From: JBBSBL01 sp963735885
GTDB lineage: Bacteria; Actinomycetota; Thermoleophilia; Solirubrobacterales; Solirubrobacteraceae
DNA: 64,000 bases
Direction of reading: 5' to 3'
Assembly (NCBI GenBank): GCA_963735885.1
Contig: CAVTMP010000003.1
Location: 62,001-126,000 of the forward strand
In this document: positions 51,172-59,513 of the stretch, piece by piece
Numbering within the stretch: position 1 is the stretch's first letter
Layout: the number at the start of each line of letters is the position of its first letter
Notes under the pieces: generated by a model
What the model saw: the letters and a program-made list of their open reading frames with translations, nothing else
The model's database searches: none
What the model was told of the DNA's origin: nothing
Position numbers and translations under genes: made by a program

Positions 51172-52418
51172 GCCGCCTCCCGCTGGCGGGCGTGCACGTG
51201 CTCGACCTCTCCCGGCTGCTGCCCGGCGGGTTCTGCTCGCTGCTGCTGGCCGACCTCGGGGCCGACGTGCTCAAGGTGGAGGACACGGGCATGGGCGACT
51301 ACGTGCGCTGGTCGCCGCCCTACCACGCGGGCGCCGCCGAGTCGGCCAAGGGGGCGCTGTACCTCGCGCTGAACCGCAACAAGCGCTCGATCCGCCTGAA
51401 CCTGAAGTCCGACGCGGGCCGCGAGGTGCTGCTGCGCCTGGCCCGCGACGCCGACGTGCTGCTCGAGTCCTTCCGCCCCGGCGTGCTCGACCGCCTCGGC
51501 GTCGGGTACGAGCGGTTGACGGAGGAGAACCCCGGGCTCGTCTACTGCGCGATCACCGGCTACGGACAGGACGGGCCGAACCGCGACCGCTCCGGCCACG
51601 ACGTGAACTACCTCGGGCTCGGAGGGCTGCTCGCGCTCACCGGGGAGGCGGACGGCCCCCCGGTCCAGGCGGCCGGGCAGATCGCCGACGTCGGCGGCGG
51701 CGCGCTCATGGCCGTCGCCGGCATCCTCGCCGCGCTGCGCGAGCGCGACGGGTCGCCGTCGCGTCCGGGCTCCGGGGAGGGCCAGCTGGTCGACGTGTCG
51801 ATGTTCGACGGCGCGCTCTCGTGGCTCGGGATGGTCGCCGCCCGCGCGCTCTGCGAGGGGCGGGCCCAGCGCCGCGGCGAGCTCGAGCTCGCCGGGGCGC
51901 TCGTCTGCTACCGCCCCTACCGCTGCGCCGACGGCTGGGTGGCGCTCGGCGCGCTCGAGCCGAAGTTCTGGGCCGCGTGGTGCGTGGGCGTCGGTCGCGA
52001 CGACCTCGTGGAGCGGCAGTTCGACCGTCCGGGCAGCGAGACGCACGCCGAGGTCGAGGCGATCTTCGCCGCCCGTTCGCGCGCGGAGTGGCAGGCCTTC
52101 GCCTCCGAGCACGACTGCTGCCTGGAGCCGGTGCTCGAGCTCGACGAGGCGCTCGACTCCGAGCTCGTGCGCGCGCGGGACATGGTGGTCGAGCTCGACC
52201 AGCCCGGCGCGGCGGCGCCCGTCCGCCTGCTCGGCGTCCCGGTGAAGCTCTCGCGCACGCCCGGCGACCCGAACCGGCTCCCGGGCCCCGTGCTGGGCGA
52301 GCACACCGACGCGGTCCTCGCCGACCTCGGCTACGCGGCCGACCAGGTCGAGGCGCTCAAGGCCTCGGGCGCGGTCGCGGGGCCCGCCGAGGAGGCGACG
52401 GGCACCTTCCTGCCGTGA
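51168..52418 (+). CDS. CaiB/BaiF family III CoA-transferase
   Basis: The 416-residue enzyme has HVLDLSRLLPGGFCSLLLADLGADVLKVED (8-37), LNRNKRSIRLNLKSDAG, the catalytic aspartate in SGHDVNYLGLGG (about 143), and GQLVDVSMFDGAL. It moves CoA between carboxylic acids. Next to BKACE it could activate the keto acid or free the product acid. The start overlaps the BKACE stop and its own stop overlaps the MerR start, both as GTGA. Confidence 0.88.
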   Translation: MSRLPLAGVHVLDLSRLLPGGFCSLLLADLGADVLKVEDTGMGDYVRWSPPYHAGAAESAKGALYLALNRNKRSIRLNLKSDAGREVLLRLARDADVLLESFRPGVLDRLGVGYERLTEENPGLVYCAITGYGQDGPNRDRSGHDVNYLGLGGLLALTGEADGPPVQAAGQIADVGGGALMAVAGILAALRERDGSPSRPGSGEGQLVDVSMFDGALSWLGMVAARALCEGRAQRRGELELAGALVCYRPYRCADGWVALGALEPKFWAAWCVGVGRDDLVERQFDRPGSETHAEVEAIFAARSRAEWQAFASEHDCCLEPVLELDEALDSELVRARDMVVELDQPGAAAPVRLLGVPVKLSRTPGDPNRLPGPVLGEHTDAVLADLGYAADQVEALKASGAVAGPAEEATGTFLP

Positions 52419-53126
52419 GCACCCGGGCCGTGGACGACGAGGCCCTGCTGAAGATGAGCGAGCTGGCCGAGCGCTCCGGCGTGAGCGCGGGCACGATCAA
52501 GCACTACCTCCGCGAGGGACTGCTGCCCGAGCCGGTCGCGCACGAGCCGCAACATGGCCTACTACCCGCCGGGCTTCGTCGAGCGCATCCAGCTCATCAA
52601 GCGCCTCCAGGAGGAGCGCTACATGCCGCTCAAGGTCATCCGCGAGATCATGGCCCAGGACCCCGAGCGCGTCGGCGCGATGCTCGATCTCGAGGACCGG
52701 ATCCTCGATCGCGCGATCGCCGCGCGCGAGGGCGGGCGGACCTCCCGTGCCGAGGTGCGCAGCGCCTACGAGGTTCCCGACAACGTCCTGCGTCGCCTCG
52801 AGGACCTCGGGATCCTCACGCCGACCGCCCGCGGCTACGACCCCGACGACGTGAAGATCATCGAGGCGATCTCGCGCTTCCGCTCCGGGGGCTACGACGA
52901 GGCGCTCGGCTTCACGGTGTACGACACGCTCCGCTACCGCGAGGCCCTGCAGCCGCTCGTCGAGGAGGAGGTGCGCACGCTGCTCGACCGGCTCGCCGGC
53001 GAGGTCGAGCCCGAGCGCGCGGTCGCCATCATCGCCTCCGGGGCGGAGCCGCTGCGCGCGCTCGTCGGCGCCGTCCACTCGAAGCTCCTCCTGGCCGAGC
53101 TGCGCCGCCAGCGCGGGCGCGCGTAG
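52415..53126 (+). CDS. MerR family transcriptional regulator, frameshifted
   Basis: The N-terminal winged helix is MSELAERSGVSAGTIKHYLREGLLP. After EPV the frame shifts near 52537 (extra base in GGTCGCGC) and continues RTSRNMAYYPPGFVERIQLIKRLQEERYMPLKVIREIM, the second half of the MerR DNA-binding domain. A long C-terminal part (RRLEDLGILTPTARGYDPDDVKIIEAISRFR) looks like a second MerR-type segment, as in double-headed relatives. It lacks the cysteines of metal sensors, so a small organic or CoA ligand is likelier. It is probably the regulator of the two genes before it. Confidence 0.78.
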
Positions 53127-53184
53127 CGTCCGGGGAGGGCCGCGCACGGCCGCGCCCATCGTCGCCGCACGGTCCGGCCGGCGC

Positions 53185-53190
53185 TACGAT
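53185..53190 (+). promoter_or_regulatory. -10 TACGAT of the 53198 gene
   Basis: The hexamer is 7 nt before ATG 53198, after the MerR stop. Confidence 0.45.
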
Positions 53191-53197
53191 TCCCCGC

Positions 53198-53627
53198 ATG
53201 CTCGCCTCGGTGCTGCGCCGTCCCGCCGGCCTCGATTCCCTCGACGAGCGCCGCTTCGCGGAGGCCGTCGCGCCGCCGGCGCTGGACGAGGCACGCGAGT
53301 CGCTGGACTTCTGGCGCGGGCGGCTCGAGCGCACCCCCCGTGCATCGCCTGGGACGCCGCCGCGAGGCGCGCGACATGATCATCCGCTGGGAGGCGCGCG
53401 TGCGCCGGGCGGAGATCGAGGCGTTCGGCGGCGGCCTCCTCGGTCGTCTGTGGGCGGCGTGGGATCGCGGCTCGTGGGCGGCGCTGCGCGGCGAGGCGGG
53501 GCGGTCGGTTTCCCGCCGGGCGCGGACGATGGTGCCGCGGCGCGTCGTGCTCGTCGCGGTCGGGCTGTGGGCCACGGTGACGCTCCTCGCGGCCGCGATG
53601 CTCACCGCGCTCGTGAACGCGCTGTAG
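53198..53627 (+). CDS. Hypothetical membrane-anchored protein, frameshifted
   Basis: About 142 residues: MLASVLRRPAGLDSLDERRFAEAVAPPALDEARESLDFWRGRLERTP in the first frame, then VHRLGRRREARDMIIRWEARVRRAEIEAFG with a C-terminal membrane helix (VVLVAVGLWATVTLLAAAMLTAL). The break is a run of six C at 53334-53339 where five would keep the frame. The helical cytoplasmic part carries evenly spaced Arg and Glu. I recognise no family; it is probably a tail-anchored inner-membrane protein. Confidence 0.5.
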
Positions 53628-53681
53628 CGCCCTGGGCTCCTGAGCGGCCGAAGGCCGTGCGACGAGGCCGTTTCCCTCGCC

Positions 53682-54539
53682 TCACCACGTCACCTCGTGG
53701 CGCTCCATCACGCCGTACGCCGCGTGAACGCCCACGCCCCCGTCGAGCTCCCCGCTGAAGGTGCCGAAGGGCTGGGCGTAGCGGCTGCGGAAGAGGCGCC
53801 GATCCTCGTCGTGCTCGCGGCGGGCCTCCTCGGCGAAGCGCAGGACCTCGCCGCCCGCGAACGTGATCGCCGTGAGGTCCTCGGCGAAGGCGACCGGTCG
53901 CACCTCGCGCGGTTCCCCGGCGCGCCAGATCGTCCGCTCGCTCCCCTCCGGGGAGTCGTGGATCCCGGCCACGAGGTTCCACGCCAGCGGCGTGCCGGAG
54001 GCGTCGGTCCCGACGCCGGCGGACCACCGCCACCGGACATGGCGCTCGGGGTAGCCGGCCGAGTCGTCGATGACGGCGGCCCCCGCGATCACGCGCTCGC
54101 GCCCGTCGAGCACCGCGGTGCCCCGCGCCGCGATCCCCGCCTGCTTGCGCGTCCAGGCGTAACCGCGCCCGTAGGGCGTCACCGTCTCGATGCCGTCCGT
54201 CTCCGCGAGGTCGAGGTCCACCCGCACGCCGTCGTCCTCGATCAGCAGCCGCCCGTCGCTCATGCGCACGCCCCGTCGACCCGTGCGCGTGCGCTCGTGG
54301 AGGTGACGCTCGCGGCGATCCCACACGGCCCAGAAGGTCTGCGGCAGCGGCCCGACGGAGACCACCGCGGCGCAGAGCATCACGTCCTCGCCGTAGAGCC
54401 CGACGTAGCGCCACCGCTTGCGCAGCCGCCCGGCCTTCACGAGCACGAGCGGAATCCGACCGGGGGGCAGGTCGAGTGCCGCGAGGGCGGGCGGCCGTGG
54501 GTCGCCGTAGCGCCCGCGGTAGGGAGGGAGTCGATCCAT
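53682..54539 (-). CDS. DUF2804 family protein
   Basis: The 285-residue protein from ATG 54539 has the DUF2804 pattern: DRLPPYRGRYGDPRPPALAALDLPPG, RLRKRWRYVGLYGEDVMLCAAVVSVGPLPQTFWAVWDR, then beta-rich sequence with YAWTRKQAGIAARGTAVLDG and GTPLAWNLVAGIHDSPEGSERTIW, ending LFRSRYAQPFGTFSGELDGG. There is no signal peptide. The family resembles lipocalin-like beta barrels and its function is unknown. It is divergent from the nitrilase/TetR operon across a palindromic site. Confidence 0.72.
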   Translation of the reverse strand: MDRLPPYRGRYGDPRPPALAALDLPPGRIPLVLVKAGRLRKRWRYVGLYGEDVMLCAAVVSVGPLPQTFWAVWDRRERHLHERTRTGRRGVRMSDGRLLIEDDGVRVDLDLAETDGIETVTPYGRGYAWTRKQAGIAARGTAVLDGRERVIAGAAVIDDSAGYPERHVRWRWSAGVGTDASGTPLAWNLVAGIHDSPEGSERTIWRAGEPREVRPVAFAEDLTAITFAGGEVLRFAEEARREHDEDRRLFRSRYAQPFGTFSGELDGGVGVHAAYGVMERHEVTW

Positions 54540-54560
54540 GCCCGGTATGCTTGCGCGCCA

Positions 54561-54580
54561 GATTGACTGACCAGTCAATC
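54561..54580. promoter_or_regulatory. TetR-type operator, perfect 9-bp inverted repeat
   Basis: GATTGACTG-AC-CAGTCAATC lies midway between two divergent starts: 21 bp from the DUF2804 ATG (54539) and 21 bp from the nitrilase GTG (54602). The TetR gene at 55430 in the same operon is the natural binder. The site contains TTGACT on each strand, so binding would block both promoters. Confidence 0.75.
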
Positions 54581-54601
54581 CATACGTCCCGAGGGCCGAA
54601 G

Positions 54602-55430
54602 GTGCGCGCGGCCGCGATCCAGCTCAACTCTAGCGGCGATCCGGCGCGCAACCGCGCCGCCGCGGAGGAGCACGTCCGCGCGGCGGCGGGCGACGGGGCC
54701 GACCTCGTCGTGCTCCCCGAGAAGTGGCCGGCGCTGGGCACGGCCGAGCAGCTGACGGCGGCCGCCCAGCCGCTCGACGGGCCGGCGATCACCTGGGCGC
54801 GGGAGCTCGCGCGGACGCTGGGCATCGACCTCGTCGCCGGCTCGCATCGTCGAGCGGGTGGCCGGGCGCGAGCGAGGGGCGAACACCTCCGTCCACGTCG
54901 CCCCGGACGGCGCCATCGCGGCGGTGTACCGCAAGGTCCACATGTTCGACGTGGAGGTCGAGGGGACGGTCTACCGGGAGTCCGACACCGAGGAGGCCGG
55001 CGAGGAGATCGTCCTCAGCGCGCTCGCCTCGGGCGTGCCCGTCGGCCTGGCGGTCTGCTACGACCTGCGCTTCCCGGAGCTCTTCCGCATCCTCGCGGTG
55101 CGCGGCGCGCTCGTCGTCACGCTGCCGTCCGCGTTCACCCTCGCCACCACCCGCGATCACTGGGAGCCGCTCCTCCGCGCCCGGGCGATCGAGAACCAGT
55201 GCTTCCTCGTCGCGGCCAACCAGATCGGGCCGGACGGGGCGGGGCGCCGCGCCGGCGGCCGCTCGATGATCGTCGACCCCTGGGGCATCGTGCTCGCGAC
55301 CGCCGCCGACGCGCCGGGCCACGTCGTCGCCGACCTCGACCTCGACCGGCAGGCCGAGGTCCGCGCGACGCTGCCGGCGCTCGCCCACCGGCGTCCGGCG
55401 GCCTACCGCTGGCCGCAGGAGGCGACCTGA
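54602..55430 (+). CDS. Carbon-nitrogen hydrolase (nitrilase superfamily), frameshifted
   Basis: About 276 residues hold the catalytic triad Glu40 in DLVVLPEKWPAL, Lys in VYRKVHMFDVEVEG and Cys in AVCYDLRFPELFR, with ENQCFLVAANQIG and GRSMIVDPWGIVLA. This layout fits the Nit1/Nit2 omega-amidase or deaminated-glutathione amidase branch rather than true nitrilases. The frame changes near 54845 (VAGS to IVERVAGRERGANTS), explained by one extra C. The stop and the TetR start overlap by one base (TGATG). Confidence 0.82.
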
Positions 55431-56062
55431 TGGCCCAGGGCGGCGCGGCCGCGGACAAGCGGCGGGTGATCCTCGACGCGGCGGTGCGGGTGTTCGGCCG
55501 TCAGGGGTTCCACACCTGCCGCGTCTCGGACATCGCCGACGAGGCCGGCGTGGCCTACGGGCTCGTCTACCACTACTTCTCCTCGAAGGACCAGATCCTG
55601 GACACGCTGTTCCTCGAGCGCTGGCACGTGCTGCTCGACGTGATCCGGGAGATCGACGCGCGGGAGCTCCCGGCGCGCGACAAGCTCTACGAGATCGCCT
55701 CGTTCATCGTGGACTCCTACCGTCACGACCCGGACCTCATGAAGGTGATCATCGCCGAGGTCACCCGCGCCGCGAACACCTTCGGGCGCACCCACCTGGC
55801 GGACATCCGCGAGGCCTACGATCTCATCGCCGAGGTCGTGCGCACGGCGCAGGAGGCGGGCGAGTTCCGCCTCGCCGTGACCCCCGAGTTCGCCGCGCTC
55901 GCGTTCTACGGGGCCATCGAGCAGGTGCTGACCGGCTGGATCTTCGACCTCCTGCCGCGCGGGGAGGCGGAGTACGAGCAGGCCAAGACGTTCGTGGTCG
56001 AGACCATCTGCGGCGGGCTCGACGCGGTGCCGGGCGGGAAGGCCCGGCGCCCGGCCCTCTGA
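55430..56062 (+). CDS. TetR family transcriptional regulator
   Basis: The 210-residue regulator has an N-terminal helix-turn-helix (ILDAAVRVFGRQGFHTCRVSDIADEAGVAYGLVYHYFSSKDQIL, about 14-57) and an all-helical ligand domain ending PRGEAEYEQAKTFVVETICGGL, like FadR/PaaR-type regulators of acyl-CoA genes. GCAGGAGG is its ribosome site. Its likely target is the palindrome at 54561-54580, giving autoregulation. The ligand is unknown; an acyl-CoA is a reasonable guess from the family. Confidence 0.88.
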   Translation: MAQGGAAADKRRVILDAAVRVFGRQGFHTCRVSDIADEAGVAYGLVYHYFSSKDQILDTLFLERWHVLLDVIREIDARELPARDKLYEIASFIVDSYRHDPDLMKVIIAEVTRAANTFGRTHLADIREAYDLIAEVVRTAQEAGEFRLAVTPEFAALAFYGAIEQVLTGWIFDLLPRGEAEYEQAKTFVVETICGGLDAVPGGKARRPAL

Positions 56063-56066
56063 TTGA

Positions 56067-56213
56067 ATGGCCGGCGTGACGCAGAACGAGACCTTCAAGC
56101 GGCTGATCTGGTCCGGGCTCCTCGCGGGGCTCGGCGCCGTGGCCAGCATCGCCGTCGGCCGCGTCGCCGGAGTCATCTGGCGCCGCGCCTTCGACGAGGA
56201 TCCCCCGGAGTGA
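56067..56213 (+). CDS. Small membrane protein, DUF4235-like
   Basis: The 48-residue ORF has one helix (LIWSGLLAGLGAVASIAVGRVAGVIW) and a basic/acidic end (RRAFDEDPPE), resembling the short DUF4235 proteins of actinobacteria. It lies 4 nt after the TetR stop and 4 nt before the next ATG, and opens a run of four envelope genes. Confidence 0.55.
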   Translation: MAGVTQNETFKRLIWSGLLAGLGAVASIAVGRVAGVIWRRAFDEDPPE

Positions 56214-56217
56214 GGAC

Positions 56218-56640
56218 ATGACCGACGAGCAGACCAAGCCCGAGGACACCGGCGAGCCGGAAGCGGAGCGCGCGGAGGACGCCGCCGCGGAGGGGCCGGA
56301 GGACGTCGCCGACGGCACGCCCGTGCCGGACGCGACCCCGTCGCCCGAGCCCGAGCCCGAGTCGGAGGCCAAGCCGGCCGAAGCGGCGCCGGGGGAGGCC
56401 AAGCCCTCCGAGCCCGGGTCGGGGACCGACGACGTGGGGCCGGCCGAGCCGGCGCCCGAGGCGGTCGAGCGGTCGGAGCCCGATCCGGCGGAGCGCGCGG
56501 CCGCGTCGGTGTTTCCGCCGGCGGGGGCCGACGCCGGCGAGACGTCGTTGTCTCCGGGCGCCCGCCCGGAGCTCATCATCGGTGCCGCGTTCGTCGGCGG
56601 GCTCGTTCTCGCCTGGGTGCTCAAGCGCCGTGTCGGCTGA
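56218..56640 (+). CDS. Acidic Pro/Glu-rich single-helix membrane protein
   Basis: Of 140 residues, the first 110 are disordered and very acidic, rich in Glu, Pro and Ala with repeated PEPEPE-like runs. The end is one membrane helix (PELIIGAAFVGGLVLAWVLKRRVG). The tail basic cluster is cytoplasmic, which may place the acidic arm outside. No catalytic motif. The next gene begins inside its last codons (11-bp overlap), so they are coupled. Confidence 0.65.
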   Translation: MTDEQTKPEDTGEPEAERAEDAAAEGPEDVADGTPVPDATPSPEPEPESEAKPAEAAPGEAKPSEPGSGTDDVGPAEPAPEAVERSEPDPAERAAASVFPPAGADAGETSLSPGARPELIIGAAFVGGLVLAWVLKRRVG

Positions 56641-57199
56641 TCCCGCCCCCCGCCCGCCCGCCGGCGTCGGCGCGGCGGTCCAGGAGATCTCCGAGCGCGC
56701 GAGCGTTCTCGTCCGCGAGGAGATCGAGCTCGCGAAGGCGGAGGTCCAGGTCAAGGCGAAGTCCCTCGCGCAGGGCGGCGTCGTGGCCGCGGCGGCCGGA
56801 GTCTTCGTGGTCTTCGCCCTGGTCCTCCTGCTGGAGGCCGCCTCCTGGGGTGTGTGGCTCGCCTTCATCGGCGGCCAGGACTACTGGGCCGGCTTCCTCA
56901 TCGTCGGCGTCGTCCTGATCGTCCTCGCGGCGATCGCCGGCTTCATCGCCTCGCGCGCCTTCAAGAAGGGCTCGCCGCCCACGCCGCAGATGGCCATCGA
57001 CGAGGCGCGGCTCATCCAGGAGACGGTGAAGGCGCCGCTCGAAGGCGGCTCGGCCGTGGCGGTCGATGCGGCCGGGACGGGCGCGCCCGGGGTCGCGACG
57101 CCCGCAGGCACCGCCGCCCCGTCGCCCGCCGCCACCGCCACGCCCGGCCCGGTCGGGCCGGCGGCGAACGGGCGCACGACCACGACGGAGGCACCGTGA
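56630..57199 (+). CDS. Phage holin-like superfamily III (DUF1469) protein
   Basis: The 189-residue protein has VQEISERASVLVREEIELAKAEVQVKAKSLAQG, an amphipathic helix typical of DUF1469, then two membrane helices (VVAAAAGVFVVFALVLLLEAASWGVWL and WAGFLIVGVVLIVLAAIAGFIA) and a Pro/Ala/Thr tail of about 65 residues. Despite the family name these are housekeeping membrane proteins in actinobacteria, usually found beside DUF3618 as here. They are thought to act at the envelope under stress. Confidence 0.8.
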   Translation: MSADPAPRPPAGVGAAVQEISERASVLVREEIELAKAEVQVKAKSLAQGGVVAAAAGVFVVFALVLLLEAASWGVWLAFIGGQDYWAGFLIVGVVLIVLAAIAGFIASRAFKKGSPPTPQMAIDEARLIQETVKAPLEGGSAVAVDAAGTGAPGVATPAGTAAPSPAATATPGPVGPAANGRTTTTEAP

Positions 57200-57447
57200 G
57201 CACCACCACCCCCGGGCCCGGCCGGAGCCCCGAGCAGATCCGCGAGTCGATCGAGGCGAACCGCCGCGAGCTCGCCGTGTCCGTCGACCGCCTCCACGGG
57301 GAGGTGGTGCGGCTCACCGACTGGCGCAGCCAGCTCGGTCGCCACCGGCGGGAGGTCGCGATCGGCGCCGCGATGGCGGGTTTCGTGATCGCCGGCGGGG
57401 TCGGCGCGGTCGGCGGGATCCTCTTCGGTCGCCGCCGGCGCGGCTGA
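57196..57447 (+). CDS. DUF3618 protein
   Basis: The 83-residue protein carries the DUF3618 start RSPEQIRESIEANRRELAVSVDRLHGEV, then one membrane helix (EVAIGAAMAGFVIAGGVGAVGGILFG) and RRRRG. The start overlaps the previous stop as GTGA. DUF3618 and DUF1469 co-occur across actinobacteria; the function is unknown. Confidence 0.82.
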   Translation: MSTTTPGPGRSPEQIRESIEANRRELAVSVDRLHGEVVRLTDWRSQLGRHRREVAIGAAMAGFVIAGGVGAVGGILFGRRRRG

Positions 57448-57491
57448 GCCGCGGTCCCGCCCCGGACCCGGCCCCGAGCCACATCAGCCCG

Positions 57492-58355
57492 CTAGAGACC
57501 CTCGAGGAAGCGGGCGGGCAGCCCGCCCACGCCGAGCAGCCCCGGGCCGACGTGCGTCCCGATCACCGGGCCGATCTCGGACACGAGCAGCGGATCGTTC
57601 GCGAAGATCTCCCGCCCCCGGTCGGCGAGCCGCGCCGCCTCCGCGGGCGCCTGGATGTGCTGAACGACCCAGGCGTCGCGCCCGGACTCGTGCAGCTCGG
57701 TCAGGAAGTCCACCATCCGCTGGAAGGCGCGGCCGGAGGTGCGGACCCGCTCGACCGGGGTGATCTCGTCCTCGAGCGCGAGGATCGGCTTGATCTTGAG
57801 CGCCGACCCCAGCCACGCCTGAGCCGACCCGATGCGCCCGCCCTTCCGCAGGAACTCCAGCGTGTCCACGGCGAACCACATCCCGAGCTCGGCGCGGGCG
57901 TCCTCCACGTGCTGGGCGACCCCGGCGGCGTCGAGGCCGCGACGCGCGGCGGCCACCGCGGCCAGGACGCACATCGCCTCGCCCCCGCAGGCCGAGCGCG
58001 AGTCGACGATGTGGATCCGCTCCCCCCGCTCGCCGAGCTGCGTGCGGGCCTGCCGGGCCGACTCGCACGTGCCGGAGATCCCGGCCGAGAGGTGGATCGA
58101 CACGACGTCGCGTCCGTCGTCCAGGAGCGGCTCGTACACCGCGAGGAACTCGCCGATCGCCGGCTGGGAGGTCGTGGGCAGCGCGACGGCCGTCCGCAGG
58201 CTCGCGTAGTAGGCGTCGTAGTCCGGGAGCTCGGACTCCTTCGAATCGCCCTGCGACCAGTGCACGTGGAGCGACACCTCCGTCACCTCGCTCGCGGCGA
58301 CCAGGTCGCGCGGTGCGTAGTGGCAGGTGTCGGTGACGACGGCGACCCCCGGCAT
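57492..58355 (-). CDS. DegV family fatty acid-binding protein
   Basis: The 287-residue DegV protein has VAVVTDTCHYAPRDL at the N-terminus, TTSQPAIGEFLAVYE, SIHLSAGISGTCESARQAR (ligand-binding Ser), IHIVDSRSACGGEAMCVL and FLRKGGRIGSAQAWLGSALKIKPIL. DegV proteins (FakB) hold a fatty acid while the kinase FakA phosphorylates its carboxylate. FakA is not in the window. The first 14 residues fit the family, supporting ATG 58355, which has a -10 7 nt upstream. Confidence 0.88.
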   Translation of the reverse strand: MPGVAVVTDTCHYAPRDLVAASEVTEVSLHVHWSQGDSKESELPDYDAYYASLRTAVALPTTSQPAIGEFLAVYEPLLDDGRDVVSIHLSAGISGTCESARQARTQLGERGERIHIVDSRSACGGEAMCVLAAVAAARRGLDAAGVAQHVEDARAELGMWFAVDTLEFLRKGGRIGSAQAWLGSALKIKPILALEDEITPVERVRTSGRAFQRMVDFLTELHESGRDAWVVQHIQAPAEAARLADRGREIFANDPLLVSEIGPVIGTHVGPGLLGVGGLPARFLEGL

Positions 58356-58362
58356 CGGCGGC

Positions 58363-58368
58363 ACCCTA
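58363..58368 (-). promoter_or_regulatory. -10 TAGGGT of the DegV gene
   Basis: The minus-strand hexamer ends 7 nt from ATG 58355, with GCCGCCG between. Confidence 0.5.
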
Positions 58369-58407
58369 CCTGCCGGTCCGACCGCACGGCCGGGCGGGAC
58401 GCGCGCG

Positions 58408-58413
58408 TACACT
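58408..58413 (+). promoter_or_regulatory. -10 TACACT of the epimerase gene
   Basis: The hexamer ends 8 nt before GTG 58422. Confidence 0.5.
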
Positions 58414-58421
58414 GCGCCGCC

Positions 58422-59486
58422 GTGCCGACGACCCTCGTCACCGGGGCCACCGGCCTGGTCGGATCCCACGTCGTCCGGGCGCTCCTGGCGCGGGGCGACG
58501 AGGTCCGCGTGACGGTGCGCGACCGCTCGCGGCTCGACAACCTCGAGGGGCTCGACGTGGAGACCGCGACCGCCGACATCCTCGACCGTCGGCAGGTGCG
58601 CCGGGCGATGGCCGGCGTCGAGCGCGTGTTCCACGTCGCCGGCCTCACCTCGCTGCGCGCGAGCCGGGAGACGATGTTCCGGATCAACGTCGAGGGCACG
58701 CGGATCGTCCTCGCGGAGGCGCTCCGCGCCGGCGTCGAGCGGGTCGTGCACACCTCGTCGGTGGCGGCGATCGGCCCCGCGCCGCCCGGCACGACCGCCG
58801 ACGAGACCCAGGCCTACCACGCGGGCCGGGAGGCGATCCCCTACCTCGACAGCAAGCACGAGGCAGAGGTGCAGGCGCTCAGGATGGTGGCCCGGGGGCT
58901 GCCGGCGATCATCGTGAACCCGGGCCACGTCTTCGGGCCCGGCGATCTCTATCGCTCCTCCACCGAGCTCGTGCGCCGCTTCCTGCGGCGCGAGATCCCC
59001 GCCTACGTCGAGGGCACCCTCAACGTCGTCGACGCGCGGGACGTCGCCGCCGGCCACCTGCTCGCCGACGAGCACGGCGAGCCCGGGGAGCGCTACATCC
59101 TCGGCGGGCGCAACTTCACCCTCGACCGGCTCTTCGCCGACCTCGGCCGGATCTCGGGCGTGGAGCCGCCCGCCGTCAAGCTCCCGCGGCCCGCCGCGCT
59201 CGCGCTGGCCGAGCTGGCCGAGGCGCTCCCGGGCACGCCGATCATCACCGCCACGGAGGTCCGGGCGGCCTCGCTGCGCTGGGCGTTCCGCAACACCAAG
59301 GCGCGCCGTGAGCTCGGCTGGCGCCCGATGCCCCACGAGGACACGCTCGAGTCCGTCGTGGCCTGGTACCGCGATCGGGAGGGTGACGCGCTGGCCGCGC
59401 CGGGGTCGCGCCAGCCGCTGCCGTTCCGCCTCACCGGGGCCGTGGTGCGAGGAGCCACCCGCACGATCGGCGGGCTGCTCGACTAG
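58422..59486 (+). CDS. NAD-dependent epimerase/dehydratase, HpnA/dihydroflavonol reductase-like
   Basis: The 354-residue extended SDR has VTGATGLVGSHVVRALLARGDEV (6-28), VFHVAGLTSLR, VVHTSSVAAIGP, active-site YLDSKHEAE (Tyr-x3-Lys), IIVNPGHVFGPGD and GERYILGGRNFTL. The C-terminus resembles hopanoid-associated sugar epimerase and flavonol-type reductases. The substrate is not known and no hopanoid genes adjoin it. About 30 extra residues follow the fold. Confidence 0.85.
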   Translation: MPTTLVTGATGLVGSHVVRALLARGDEVRVTVRDRSRLDNLEGLDVETATADILDRRQVRRAMAGVERVFHVAGLTSLRASRETMFRINVEGTRIVLAEALRAGVERVVHTSSVAAIGPAPPGTTADETQAYHAGREAIPYLDSKHEAEVQALRMVARGLPAIIVNPGHVFGPGDLYRSSTELVRRFLRREIPAYVEGTLNVVDARDVAAGHLLADEHGEPGERYILGGRNFTLDRLFADLGRISGVEPPAVKLPRPAALALAELAEALPGTPIITATEVRAASLRWAFRNTKARRELGWRPMPHEDTLESVVAWYRDREGDALAAPGSRQPLPFRLTGAVVRGATRTIGGLLD

Positions 59487-59513
59487 CGCGATGATCGCCT
59501 TCACGACCATCTG

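Noticed and set aside
56630..57199. Holin-family match as a sign of prophage
   Set aside because: DUF1469 beside DUF3618 is a standard actinobacterial chromosome pair; no other phage gene is present.
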